DNA of 64,000 bases, taken from the NCBI RefSeq assembly GCF_001990265.1, contig NZ_LYVN01000001.1:21220-85219 (forward strand), in the 5' to 3' direction. The notes beneath the pieces are model-generated. The model saw nothing but the letters and a program-made list of their open reading frames with translations, did not search any database and was not told the origin of the DNA. The stretch is from Sphingopyxis sp. KK2. Its GTDB lineage: Bacteria; Pseudomonadota; Alphaproteobacteria; Sphingomonadales; Sphingomonadaceae. The translations under genes and the position numbers were made by a program. Each line of letters opens with the position of its first letter. Position 1 is the stretch's first letter. This document shows positions 32,718-41,453 of the stretch, in pieces.

Positions 32718-34580
32718 ATGGCGACAGCGGTAGAGGACAAGCCCGGCGAGCGGCAGTCCCCCCTTTCCGACGCAGTGGTGGTTCGATTTGCAGGCGATAG
32801 CGGCGACGGGATGCAGCTGACCGGTGGTCAGTTCACCCTCTCGTCGGCGCTCGCGGGCAACGACTTCGCGACCTTCCCCGACTTCCCCGCCGAAATCCGT
32901 GCGCCGCAGGGCACACTGTTCGGTGTGTCGGCCTTCCAGATCAACTTCGGTTCCTCGGCGATCGAGACCGCGGGCGACGCGCCCGACGTGCTCGTCGCGA
33001 TGAACCCCGCGGCGCTCAAGACCAATGTCCCGCAGCTGAAGCAGGGCGGCCTGATCATCGCCGACGAGGGCGAGTTCAACGACCGCAACCTCGCCAAGGC
33101 GAAATATGACGCCAACCCGCTCGAGGACGGCAGCCTCGCCAAATGGCAGCTCTTGAAGCTCAACATCAGCCAGCTCACGATGGATGCGGTCAAGCCCTTC
33201 GGCCTCGGCAACAAGGAAGCGTTGCGCTGCAAGAATATGTGGACGCTGGGGCTTTCGCTCTGGATGTTCGACCGCGACCGCCAGCCACTGATCGACTGGC
33301 TCAACGGCAAGTTCGCCAAGGATCCGAACCTCGCCGCCGCCAACGTCGCGGCGCTCAACGCCGGCCACGCCTATGGCGAGACCGCCGAGCTCGCGGGGCC
33401 GCTCAAACAGCATCATGTCGATCCCGCGCCGGTCGCGCCGGGGCTTTATCGCACGCTGACCGGCGCGGAAGGCATCGCGCTCGGGCTCGTCGCGGGCGCG
33501 CAGCTTGCCAAGCTGCCGATGTTCTTCGGCGGCTATCCGATCACGCCTGCTTCGGCAATTTTGCATCACCTGTCGCGGCTCAAGGAATATGACGTCACGA
33601 CCTTCCAGGCCGAGGACGAGATTGCCGCCATCTGCTCGGCGATCGGCGCAAGCTATGGCGGCTCGCTCGGCGTGACCAGCTCGTCGGGACCCGGCATCGC
33701 CTTGAAAGGCGAGGCGATGGGCCTCGCGATCATGACCGAACTGCCGCTCGTCATCGTCAATTCGCAGCGCGGCGGCCCCTCGACCGGCCTGCCGACCAAG
33801 ACCGAGCAGTCGGACCTCTATCAGGCGGTCTATGGTCGCAACGGCGACGCCCCGATGCCCGTCATCTCGGCGCGCTCGCCCGGCGACGCGTTCGAATGCG
33901 CGATCGAGGCGGTGCGCATCGCGGTGCAATATATGACCCCGGTGATGCTGCTCACCGACGGCTATATCGCCAACGCGGCCGAACCTTGGGCGGTGCCCGA
34001 CCTCACCAGCTATGAGGATTTCCCGGTCGAGTTCCTGACCGAAGTGCCCGAGGGCGGTTTCAAGCCCTATGGCCGCGACGAAAAGCTCGCGCGCCCGTGG
34101 GTCAAGCCCGGCACGCCCGGCCTGCTCCACCGCATCGGCGGGATCGAGAAGGAAGTCGATACCGGCCATATCAACTATGCGCCGGCGAACCATCAGGCGA
34201 TGACCGACATCCGCAAGGACAAGATCGACGGCATCAAGGTGCCCGGTCAGGTCGTCGAACTGGGCGCAGAGGGCGGCAAGCTCGCGGTCGTCGGCTGGGG
34301 CTCGACCTTCGGTCCGATCCACCAGGCGGTGCGCCGCAAGCGCGCCGAGGGCAAGGACGTCAGCCATGTCCACATCCGCCATATCTGGCCGCTGCCCGCC
34401 AATCTCGGCGAATTGCTCAAGAGCTATGACAAGGTGATCGTGCCCGAAATGAACACCGGCCAGCTCAAGACCGTGCTGCGCGACCAATATCTGGTCGATG
34501 CGAAGCCCGTGAACAAGGTGTCGGGCCAGCCCTTCACCATCGCCGAAATCGAAGCCGCCATCGAGGAGGCACTCAAGTGA
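32718..34580 (+). CDS. korA: 2-oxoacid:ferredoxin oxidoreductase, fused gamma-alpha subunit (KorA-like)
   Basis: Large subunit of a 2-oxoglutarate (or related 2-oxoacid):acceptor oxidoreductase, 620 residues. The N-terminal gamma domain begins VVVRFAGDSGDGMQLTGGQF near residue 21. The alpha domain follows from about 235, with GYPITPASAILHHL, FQAEDEIAAICSAIGASYGG and TSSSGPGIALKGEAMGLA. It forms a heterodimer or heterotetramer with the next gene, 4-base overlap. In aerobes such enzymes can replace or supplement 2-oxoglutarate dehydrogenase, passing electrons to ferredoxin. No ferredoxin gene is adjacent. Confidence 0.9.
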   Translation: MATAVEDKPGERQSPLSDAVVVRFAGDSGDGMQLTGGQFTLSSALAGNDFATFPDFPAEIRAPQGTLFGVSAFQINFGSSAIETAGDAPDVLVAMNPAALKTNVPQLKQGGLIIADEGEFNDRNLAKAKYDANPLEDGSLAKWQLLKLNISQLTMDAVKPFGLGNKEALRCKNMWTLGLSLWMFDRDRQPLIDWLNGKFAKDPNLAAANVAALNAGHAYGETAELAGPLKQHHVDPAPVAPGLYRTLTGAEGIALGLVAGAQLAKLPMFFGGYPITPASAILHHLSRLKEYDVTTFQAEDEIAAICSAIGASYGGSLGVTSSSGPGIALKGEAMGLAIMTELPLVIVNSQRGGPSTGLPTKTEQSDLYQAVYGRNGDAPMPVISARSPGDAFECAIEAVRIAVQYMTPVMLLTDGYIANAAEPWAVPDLTSYEDFPVEFLTEVPEGGFKPYGRDEKLARPWVKPGTPGLLHRIGGIEKEVDTGHINYAPANHQAMTDIRKDKIDGIKVPGQVVELGAEGGKLAVVGWGSTFGPIHQAVRRKRAEGKDVSHVHIRHIWPLPANLGELLKSYDKVIVPEMNTGQLKTVLRDQYLVDAKPVNKVSGQPFTIAEIEAAIEEALK

Positions 34581-35617
34581 ACGAGATGACCACCATCGCC
34601 AAGCCGACGACGACGCTCAAGGATTGGGAAACCGATCAGGAAGTCCGCTGGTGCCCCGGCTGCGGCGACTATGCGATCCTGAAGGCGGTGCAGCGCACGA
34701 TGCCCGAAATCGGCACGGCGCCTGAAAACACCGTGTTCATCAGCGGCATCGGCTGCTCTTCGCGCTTTCCCTATTATATGGAAACCTATGGCTTCCACAC
34801 GATCCACGGCCGCGCGCCGGCCTTCGCGACCGGGCTGAAGCTCGCCAATCCGGGGCTCGACATCTGGATCGTCACCGGCGACGGCGACGGCCTGTCGATC
34901 GGCGGCAACCACACGATGCACCTGATCCGCCGCAATCTCGATTGCCAGATCATGCTGTTCAACAACGAGATTTATGGCCTCACCAAGGGCCAGTACTCGC
35001 CGACGAGCCGTGTCGGAACCTCGAGCCCCTCGACGCCCTATGGCTCGGTCGATCGCCCCGCACAGCCCGCGGCCTTCGCGCTCGGCGCCGGCGCGCGCTT
35101 CGTTGCGCGCGGTTTCGACGTGTCGAAGAAGCTGCCCGAAGTGCTCAAGGCGGCGCACGCCCACAAGGGCGCGGCGTTCATCGAGATTTTCCAGAACTGC
35201 ATCGTGTACAACAAGGATGTGTTCGAGGATTTCGCCGCCCCGAAGGGCGCCGAGGACCGCCAGCTCTGGCTCGAGAACGGCGAACCGATGCTGTTTGCGA
35301 AAGGCACCAAGGGCATCGCGCTCGATAGCGAAGAACTGCACCTCAAGGTCGTCGACGTCGTCGATGGCGACTGGCAGTCGGCGGGGGTGATCGTCCACGA
35401 CGTCACCAACCGCAGCGTCGCGCACATGCTCGTCGAAATGCGCTTCGGCGAATTCCCGATGGCGCTCGGCGTCCTCTACGACGACCCGCGCCCGACCTTC
35501 GAGGCCGACGTCTGGCGTCAGAACAAGGCGGCATCCGAAGGCAAGACCGCCGACCTGCAAGGCCTGCTCAAAAAGGGCCAGACCTGGACGGTAACCGAGG
35601 GCGGCCCGGAGCTTTAA
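34577..35617 (+). CDS. korB: 2-oxoacid:ferredoxin oxidoreductase beta subunit (KorB-like)
   Basis: Thiamine-diphosphate and [4Fe-4S]-binding subunit, 346 residues. Cluster cysteines are in WCPGCGDYAIL near residue 25, GIGCSSRFPYY near 59 and FQNCIVYN near 208. The ThDP/Mg block is VTGDGDGLSIGGNHTMHLIRRN near 99, with NNEIYGLTKGQYSPTSR near 130. GTG 34577 overlaps the korA stop (GTGA). The substrate is likely 2-oxoglutarate by family, not proven. Confidence 0.9.
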   Translation: MNEMTTIAKPTTTLKDWETDQEVRWCPGCGDYAILKAVQRTMPEIGTAPENTVFISGIGCSSRFPYYMETYGFHTIHGRAPAFATGLKLANPGLDIWIVTGDGDGLSIGGNHTMHLIRRNLDCQIMLFNNEIYGLTKGQYSPTSRVGTSSPSTPYGSVDRPAQPAAFALGAGARFVARGFDVSKKLPEVLKAAHAHKGAAFIEIFQNCIVYNKDVFEDFAAPKGAEDRQLWLENGEPMLFAKGTKGIALDSEELHLKVVDVVDGDWQSAGVIVHDVTNRSVAHMLVEMRFGEFPMALGVLYDDPRPTFEADVWRQNKAASEGKTADLQGLLKKGQTWTVTEGGPEL

Positions 35618-35622
35618 TTTAA

Positions 35623-35645
35623 CTCACACAAAGGCACAAAGGCAC
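35623..35645. repeat. Left inverted repeat flanking the GxxExxY gene
   Basis: A 23-base arm starting CTCACACAAAGG, built on an internal AAAGGCAC tandem. It matches the complement of 36060-36082 at 22 of 23 positions. Confidence 0.75.
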
Positions 35646-35658
35646 CAAGAATGTGGCA

Positions 35659-36051
35659 ATGGACATCGAGATCGTTGCGCGCACTGCCATCGATTGCGGA
35701 TTCCATCTGCACAAAGATCTTGGGCCGGGCCTGCTCGAAGGCGTTTATGAGATTCTGATGGCCGAGGCCTTGCGCGACGCCGGATTGCAAGTCGCAAAGC
35801 AAGTTCCTGTGCCGATCGAATATAAGGGCGTAACGATCGATAACGCCTTTCGGATCGACCTTCTCGTTGAGAATCGGCTGGTCATCGAACTCAAATCCGT
35901 CGAGCGGATGGCGCCGGTGCATGGCAAGCAGGTGTTGACCTATCTACGCCTTATGAAATTGCCCTTGGGGTTACTCATCAACTTCGGCCAGGAAACATTC
36001 CGCGATGGCGTAAAACGCGTCGCCAACGACTATTATCGGCCCTCTCGATAG
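35659..36051 (+). CDS. GxxExxY family protein
   Basis: A 130-residue protein with the family motif GPGLLEGVYE near residue 22 and a PD-(D/E)xK-nuclease-like core: IDLLVENRLVIELKS (Asp near 70, Glu and Lys near 80) followed by HGKQVLTYLRLMK. The fold resembles small restriction-type nucleases. Biological role unestablished. ATG 35659 gives MDIEIVARTAID. The gene is framed by near-perfect 23-base inverted repeats 14 bases before its start and 9 bases after its stop, and its codon use is less GC-rich than its neighbours, suggesting an inserted cassette. Confidence 0.83.
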   Translation: MDIEIVARTAIDCGFHLHKDLGPGLLEGVYEILMAEALRDAGLQVAKQVPVPIEYKGVTIDNAFRIDLLVENRLVIELKSVERMAPVHGKQVLTYLRLMKLPLGLLINFGQETFRDGVKRVANDYYRPSR

Positions 36052-36059
36052 AACTGTTT

Positions 36060-36082
36060 GTGCCTTTGTGCCTTCGTGTGAG
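36060..36082. repeat. Right inverted repeat flanking the GxxExxY gene
   Basis: Complement of the left arm with a single difference (CTTCGTGTGAG versus CTTTGTGTGAG). It ends 11 bases before the next gene start. Confidence 0.75.
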
Positions 36083-36093
36083 ATCACTCTAAA

Positions 36094-37044
36094 ATGGACA
36101 ACCTGACTCACAGCCTCGTCGGCGCCGTGCTCGGCCAGATGGGGCTCAAGAAGAAGACCGGGCTCGCGATGCCCACGCTGGTGATCGCGGCGAATATTCC
36201 CGATATCGACGCCGCCTGCACCGTTTACGGCCAGCTTTCGCTGTCGATGCGCCGCGGCATCACCCACGGCCCGATCGCGCTTGTCCTGCTGCCGATCCTG
36301 CTCTGGGCCGCGATGATCGCGTTCGACAACTGGCAGACCAAGCGCGGCAGGCGACCCGCAAACCGCCTGCCGATCCATAGGGGCTGGCTGCTCGCGCTCG
36401 CCTATATCGGGTGCCTCAGCCACCCCGCGCTCGACTGGCTCAACAACTACGGCATCCGTCTGCTCGAACCCTTCAGCCATCGCTGGTTCTATGGCGACAG
36501 CATCTTCATCATCGACCTGTGGATATGGATCGCGCTCGGTCTGTCGGTGTGGCTGTCGCTACGCCGCGAGCGCGCCAAGGTCGCCGGCTGGACGCGCCCC
36601 GCGTGGGTCGGTTTCACCGGGGTCTGCGCCTATATCCTGTTCAACGGTGCGATCACCGGCACCGCCGAGCGCGAGATTTCGGCGGTTTTGAAGGGGGCAG
36701 GGCGACCGGGCGCTTTGGTCGTCGCGAGCCCGCCGCCGCTGATGTTCTGGAAACGCGACGTCTTTTGGCGCAGCGGCGACCTTTACGGCAGCGCCAGCTT
36801 CGATCTCGGCTCGGGCGGCGATGTCGACATCAGCGGCACCTCGACCGGCATGGACGACCCACGCGTCGCGCCGATGGTGGCGACCAGCGCGGTCGCGCAG
36901 GCCTTCCTCTTCTGGTCACGCATGCCCGTCGCGAAATTCGACGCCAAGGGCCGCCTGATCCTCTCGGACCAGCGTTTCGGGAACCCGCTGAGCCGCGGGC
37001 AGTTTGAGGTTGTCGTAGACCCTCAACCGGAACCCAAGCCCTGA
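36094..37044 (+). CDS. YdjM-like membrane-bound metal-dependent hydrolase
   Basis: Integral membrane protein of 316 residues of the YdjM/DUF457 type. It has the N-terminal MDNLTHSLVGAVLGQMGL, a polar NIPDIDA motif near residue 35, RRGITHGPIALVLLP near 53 and LSHPALDWLNNYGIRLL near 109; conserved His and Asp residues probably bind metal. About five membrane segments lie in the first 200 residues, then a soluble C-terminal domain. The substrate is unknown. It overlaps the photolyase start by 4 bases. Confidence 0.83.
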   Translation: MDNLTHSLVGAVLGQMGLKKKTGLAMPTLVIAANIPDIDAACTVYGQLSLSMRRGITHGPIALVLLPILLWAAMIAFDNWQTKRGRRPANRLPIHRGWLLALAYIGCLSHPALDWLNNYGIRLLEPFSHRWFYGDSIFIIDLWIWIALGLSVWLSLRRERAKVAGWTRPAWVGFTGVCAYILFNGAITGTAEREISAVLKGAGRPGALVVASPPPLMFWKRDVFWRSGDLYGSASFDLGSGGDVDISGTSTGMDDPRVAPMVATSAVAQAFLFWSRMPVAKFDAKGRLILSDQRFGNPLSRGQFEVVVDPQPEPKP

Positions 37045-38426
37045 CCGCTCCCTCGATCGTCTGGTTTCGCCGCGACCTCCGCCTCTCGGACCAGGCGGCG
37101 CTGCTCGCTGCCGCGTCGGCGGGGCCGGTGATCCCCGTCTACATCCTCGACGACGAGACGCCCAAGCATCGCAAAATGGGCGGTGCGTCGCGCTGGTGGC
37201 TTCACCGCAGCCTTGCCAGCCTCGATGCGGCACTGCGCGAAAAAGGCTCACGCCTGATTTTGCGCCGCGGCAAGAGCGACGAACAACTTGCTCAAATCGC
37301 CGAGGAAAGTGGGGCAGGTCAGGTCCATTGCCTGCGCCATTACGAGCCCTGGTGGCGCAACGCCGAACGCGCGGTGGCCAAGCATCTCGACCTGATCTGC
37401 CACGACGGCAATTATCTCGCACCCCCAGGTTCGGTGACCACAGGCACCGGCGGCCTCTACAAGATCTACACCCCCTTCTGGCGCGCGCTCAAGGAGCGCA
37501 TGCCGCCCCCGCCGCCGGCAAACCGACCGCGCGACATCGCGGCGCCGCCGAAGTGGCCGGCGTCGGACGAACTCGCCGACTGGGAGCTCCTGCCGACCGA
37601 GCCCGATTGGGCAACGGGCTTTGCAAGAGAATGGACGCCGGGCGAGGAGGGCGCGCGTGCGCGCGTCGCCGATTTCATCGACGAAGCCGCCGATTACGAC
37701 CGCCGCCGCAATCTGCCTTCGGAGGAGGGGAGCTCGCGCCTCTCGCCGCATCTCCACTTCGGCGAGGTGTCCCCGGCCTATGTCTGGCACCGGCTTGCCG
37801 ATGCGGGCGGTTCGGTCGATGTCTTCCTCTCCGAGGTCGGCTGGCGCGATTATGCGCAGAATGTGATCTTGCAGTTCCCGGACTATGGCGGTCGCAACGC
37901 CCGCGAGGCCTTCGACGATTTTCCCTGGCGCACTGGAAAAGCTGCCGATGCCGACCTCAAGGCCTGGCAGCAGGGGCGCACCGGCTATCCGATCGTCGAT
38001 GCCGGGATGCGGCAGCTTTGGACGACCGGCTGGATGCACAACCGCGTCCGCATGATCGCCGCCAGCTTCCTCATCAAGCATCTGCTCATCGACTGGCGCC
38101 GCGGCGAACAATGGTTCTGGGACACGCTGGTCGATGCCGATTACGGCAACAACAGCGTAAACTGGCAATGGACTGCCGGCACCGGCGTCGACTCCAACAT
38201 GTTCCCCCGGATCATGGCGCCGCTGACGCAGTCGGAAAAGTTCGACGCGGCGGGCTATATTCGCGAGTGGGTGCCGGAATTGGCCGATCTTCGCGCACAT
38301 CTTGTCCATGACCCCGATGACCATGGGGTGCGGCCGCGCGATTATCCGGCGAAGATCATCGGGCATCGCGAGGCGCGGGCACGGGCACTGGCAGCGTATG
38401 ACGTCATGAAGGCGCACGACATTTGA
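37041..38426 (+). CDS. phrB: Deoxyribodipyrimidine photolyase, apparent CTG start
   Basis: FAD-dependent class I CPD photolyase, 461 residues. The N-terminal DNA-photolyase domain (TAPSIVWFRRDLRLSDQAALL) leads into the FAD domain: SRLSPHLHFGEVSP near residue 237, the block around EVGWRDYAQNV near 267, and TGYPIVDAGMRQLWTTGWMHNR near 315. The conserved N-terminus requires codons upstream of the first GTG (37128). The only reasonable initiator in frame is CTG at 37041, which overlaps the preceding TGA in the same way that ATGA overlaps do. No ATG, GTG or TTG lies between the upstream in-frame stop and that point. A sequencing error is the alternative. Confidence 0.88.
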   Translation: MTAPSIVWFRRDLRLSDQAALLAAASAGPVIPVYILDDETPKHRKMGGASRWWLHRSLASLDAALREKGSRLILRRGKSDEQLAQIAEESGAGQVHCLRHYEPWWRNAERAVAKHLDLICHDGNYLAPPGSVTTGTGGLYKIYTPFWRALKERMPPPPPANRPRDIAAPPKWPASDELADWELLPTEPDWATGFAREWTPGEEGARARVADFIDEAADYDRRRNLPSEEGSSRLSPHLHFGEVSPAYVWHRLADAGGSVDVFLSEVGWRDYAQNVILQFPDYGGRNAREAFDDFPWRTGKAADADLKAWQQGRTGYPIVDAGMRQLWTTGWMHNRVRMIAASFLIKHLLIDWRRGEQWFWDTLVDADYGNNSVNWQWTAGTGVDSNMFPRIMAPLTQSEKFDAAGYIREWVPELADLRAHLVHDPDDHGVRPRDYPAKIIGHREARARALAAYDVMKAHDI

Positions 38427-38462
38427 TTGTCAGGCGCGCCGCTTTGCGGCAGTGATGGCCTT

Positions 38463-39743
38463 ATGAACACGCATGTCAGGACGGGGCGGGGCCGACAATT
38501 GCTGCAGGCGGATCGCGCCTTTCGGTCGGGCGGGCTGGTCGCCTGGGCGATGGCGCGCGCGCCGGCGGCCTTTTTCCACGGCCGGCTCGACAAGATCGAC
38601 GCGGGGCTCGAGCATGGGACGCTCGAGGGACATCTGCCCGACGGCAGCGTGCGCATCCTCGGCGGGCGCGGCAGCGGCCCGGTCGCGGTCGTCCACCTGC
38701 ACAGCTGGGCGGCGCTGGTGCGCCTCGCGCTGTCGGGATCGGTCGGCTGGTATCGCGCCTGGGACAAGGGCGAATGGTCGTCGCCCGACCCGGTGCCGCT
38801 GTTCGACCTGTTCATGCGCAACGGCGAGTCGCTGGGCAATGCCGCGCGATCGCGTGGGCCATGGCGCTGGATCAACCGGCTGGCACATTTCTTCAACCGC
38901 AACAGCCGCAGCGGGTCGAAGCGCAACATTCACGCCCACTATGATTTAGGCAATGATTTCTATCGCTTGTGGCTCGATGCTAGGATGAACTATTCGAGCG
39001 CGCTGTTCACCGACACATCGCAGTCGCTCGAGGAAGCACAGGCGGAAAAGCTCGACGCGATCCTCGATCGGCTCGATCTGCGCTCGGGCAGCCGGCTGCT
39101 CGAGATCGGCTGCGGCTGGGGCGCGCTCGCCGAGCGCGCGGTCGAGCGGCACGACGTGCTCTATACGGGCATCACCTTGTCGCCCGCGCAGGCCGAGATC
39201 GCCGACGCGCGGCTCGCTGCGATCGACCTGTCGGGACGCAGCACGGTCGAATTATGCGATTATCGCGATGCCAAGGGGCCTTATGACGCGATCGCCAGCG
39301 TCGAGATGGTCGAGGCGGTCGGGCAGGCTTATTGGCCCGCCTATCTCGACGCGATCGCCCGGCTGCTGCGCCCGGGCGGCCGCGCGGCGATCCAGTATAT
39401 CCTGATCAGCGACGCGCTGTTCGAACGCTATGCGGCGAGCAGCGACTTCATCCAGGCCTATGTCTTCCCGGGCGGCTGCCTGATGTCCGAAAGCCGGTTC
39501 CGCGCACTCGCCGAAGAGCGCGGGCTCGTCTGGCGCGACGTGCGGCGGTTCGGGCGCGACTATGCCGAGACGCTGCGCCAGTGGCGCGAACGGTTCGACA
39601 CTGCGGTCGACGAAGGGCGACTGCCGCCCGGCTTCGACGAGCGCTTCGTCCGTCTGTGGCGCTATTATCTGCAATATTGCGAGGGCGGCTTTCGTGGCGG
39701 CGGGATCGACGTCGCGCAGGTCACGCTCGAAAAAACGGCCTGA
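38463..39743 (+). CDS. cfa: Cyclopropane-fatty-acyl-phospholipid synthase family methyltransferase
   Basis: SAM-dependent CFA synthase-type enzyme, 426 residues; transfers a methylene to unsaturated acyl chains of membrane phospholipids. It has an N-terminal lipid-associated domain, then the HAHYDLGNDFYRLWLDARMNYSSALF block near residue 158, SAM loop LEIGCGWGALAERA near 212, SVEMVEAVG near 279 and YVFPGGCLMSESR near 331. ATG 38463 is the first of the family-like frame. It is rightward after photolyase with a 36-base gap, so a membrane/UV-stress grouping is possible. Confidence 0.9.
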   Translation: MNTHVRTGRGRQLLQADRAFRSGGLVAWAMARAPAAFFHGRLDKIDAGLEHGTLEGHLPDGSVRILGGRGSGPVAVVHLHSWAALVRLALSGSVGWYRAWDKGEWSSPDPVPLFDLFMRNGESLGNAARSRGPWRWINRLAHFFNRNSRSGSKRNIHAHYDLGNDFYRLWLDARMNYSSALFTDTSQSLEEAQAEKLDAILDRLDLRSGSRLLEIGCGWGALAERAVERHDVLYTGITLSPAQAEIADARLAAIDLSGRSTVELCDYRDAKGPYDAIASVEMVEAVGQAYWPAYLDAIARLLRPGGRAAIQYILISDALFERYAASSDFIQAYVFPGGCLMSESRFRALAEERGLVWRDVRRFGRDYAETLRQWRERFDTAVDEGRLPPGFDERFVRLWRYYLQYCEGGFRGGGIDVAQVTLEKTA

Positions 39744-39775
39744 AAACAGGTCTGAAAATAGTGAGGGAGGACAGG

Positions 39776-40948
39776 ATGCGAAGATTTCTGGCGGCGGCAC
39801 TGCTGTGTACGGTGGCCGGGGGCACGGCCCTTGCCCAAAACACGACCGAAACTCTGCCAAAGGATCTGAATGTGCTGTTCTGGACCCAGGATCAACGCGA
39901 CACCGCCTTCCGCACGATGGAGACGGTGCCCAAGGTTGTTGTCAATACGGTTCAGGCGGGCGGCAAGGTCTATCCGCTTCCGCAGGGCGCGCCGCTCGAC
40001 GTCGGCACCGACGTCGACGTCTATATGGCAAAGCAGCGCAACGCCGGGCTGATCATCGTGCAGGACGGCAAGATTCGGCTCGAAAAATATGCGCTTGGCT
40101 ATGACGCCGCGGGCCGCTGGACGAGCTTCTCGGTCGCCAAGAGCTTCACCTCGACGCTCGTCGGCGCGGCGGTGAAGGACGGCTATATCAAGAGCCTAGA
40201 CGACAAGGTGACGACCTATATCCCGACGCTCAAGGGCTCGGCCTATGATGATGTGTCGGTGCGCCAGTTGCTCACCATGACCTCGGGCGTCAAATGGAAC
40301 GAAGATTATACCGACCCCAAATCCGACGTGGCGCAGTTCAACCTGCAGCAGCCGGTCGCGGGCGAGGACATCACCGTCAGCTATATGAAGAAGCTGCCGC
40401 GCGAGGCGCCGGCGGGGTCGAAATGGGTTTACAAGACCGGCGAGACCAATTTGATCGGCGTGCTGGTGTCGAGCGCGACGGGCAAGACGCTGTCGGCCTA
40501 TCTGTCGGAGAAGGTATGGAAGCCCTTCGGCATGGAGCAGGATGCGGTGTGGATGCTCGGCGCGACGGGGCATGAGATCAGCGGTTGCTGCATATCGGCG
40601 AGCCTCAAGGATTATGCGCGTTTCGGTCAGTTCATCCTGAACGGCGGCGTTGCGGGCGGCGCGAAGGTCCTGCCCGACGACTGGCTGGCGGCGGGCACGA
40701 CGAAGCAGGCCGACATCGATTTTCCCGGTCGCGGCTACGGCTATCAATGGTGGACCAACGATGACGGCAGTTTCGCGGCGCAGGGCATCTTTGGGCAGGG
40801 GATTTTCATCGATCCCAAGCGCAAGCTGGTGATCGCGTCGAACGGCAACTGGCCGACCGCGACCGATCCCGAAGGCGTCGGCGCCGCGCGCCAGGCGTTT
40901 TACATGGCGGTACAGGACGCGGTTGATCGCGAAGCCGGCCAAAAATGA
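39776..40948 (+). CDS. Beta-lactamase-fold serine hydrolase
   Basis: Exported class C beta-lactamase/DD-peptidase-like hydrolase of 390 residues. The signal peptide ends near residue 20 (GGTALAQ). SxxK is Ser119-V-A-Lys122, and the second motif lies in WVYKTGETN near residue 222. The C-terminal GQGIFIDPKRKLVIASNGN is also typical. Such proteins are esterases, peptidases or nylon-oligomer-type hydrolases more often than true beta-lactamases. ATG 39776 has GAGGGAGGACAGG upstream. It is rightward after the cfa gene. Confidence 0.88.
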   Translation: MRRFLAAALLCTVAGGTALAQNTTETLPKDLNVLFWTQDQRDTAFRTMETVPKVVVNTVQAGGKVYPLPQGAPLDVGTDVDVYMAKQRNAGLIIVQDGKIRLEKYALGYDAAGRWTSFSVAKSFTSTLVGAAVKDGYIKSLDDKVTTYIPTLKGSAYDDVSVRQLLTMTSGVKWNEDYTDPKSDVAQFNLQQPVAGEDITVSYMKKLPREAPAGSKWVYKTGETNLIGVLVSSATGKTLSAYLSEKVWKPFGMEQDAVWMLGATGHEISGCCISASLKDYARFGQFILNGGVAGGAKVLPDDWLAAGTTKQADIDFPGRGYGYQWWTNDDGSFAAQGIFGQGIFIDPKRKLVIASNGNWPTATDPEGVGAARQAFYMAVQDAVDREAGQK

Positions 40949-40953
40949 TCGTG

Positions 40954-40973
40954 GCCCCCGCCCGCGCGGGGGC
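40954..40973. terminator. GC-rich hairpin between convergent genes
   Basis: GCCCCCGC and GCGGGGGC with a 4-base loop, lying in the 30-base gap of two convergent genes. No T-run; probably a bidirectional stop by position. Confidence 0.5.
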
Positions 40974-40978
40974 GGCGG

Positions 40979-41389
40979 TTACGCGGTGGCCGGTGCAGCG
41001 AAGCCCGTGGCACGCTGTGCGAGCCATGCGGCGGCGGCGGGGACGAGGACGGCCAGTGCAAAGATCCACCATTCGTCGACGGGCGACGAGGCGCGATAGA
41101 TGGCGGCGCCCATGACCGCGCCCGCGACGACCCAGCCGGCGCCGCTGCCGCCCGAGGCGCGCATCGCGAGCCAGCCGCCGGCGAAGGTGCCGACAAACCA
41201 GCCGATGATCAGCGCGATGGTGGTGCCGAGCGGTGCCTCGATCTCTTCGGCCGCGACGTCATAGACCGCGGCGTCATAGCCTGCGGGAAACAGGTTCGCG
41301 CTGGCATATTGGAACAGGAGGATCAGGCCGAATGCCACGACGATGCCGACGATCGTCGCCACCACCGATCGAATAAGTCCGCTGGTCAT
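40979..41389 (-). CDS. Small integral membrane protein, function unknown
   Basis: A 136-residue protein with four predicted membrane segments: VVATIVGIVVAFGLILLF near residue 10, TTIALIIGWFVGTFAGGWLAM near 56, AGWVVAGAVMGAAIY near 85 and WWIFALAVLVPAAAAWLA near 109. An acidic loop (AAEEIEA) separates the first two. No family recognised with confidence. ATG 41389 is better placed after GAGGG than the TTG upstream. Confidence 0.7.
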   Translation of the reverse strand: MTSGLIRSVVATIVGIVVAFGLILLFQYASANLFPAGYDAAVYDVAAEEIEAPLGTTIALIIGWFVGTFAGGWLAMRASGGSGAGWVVAGAVMGAAIYRASSPVDEWWIFALAVLVPAAAAWLAQRATGFAAPATA

Positions 41390-41453
41390 TCCAAAGCCCT
41401 CAATCAAAATCCGTATCGAACGGACCGTCTAGGGCAGGAAAGCAAAGATCGCG

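Noticed and set aside
36094..37044. Additional gene in the 4-base overlap with photolyase or a photolyase pseudogene
   Set aside because: The photolyase frame is intact to its end; only its initiator is unusual, so it is not called broken.
39776..40948. True beta-lactamase resistance gene
   Set aside because: The SxxK fold is shared with esterases and peptidases; nothing specific to antibiotic hydrolysis is seen.
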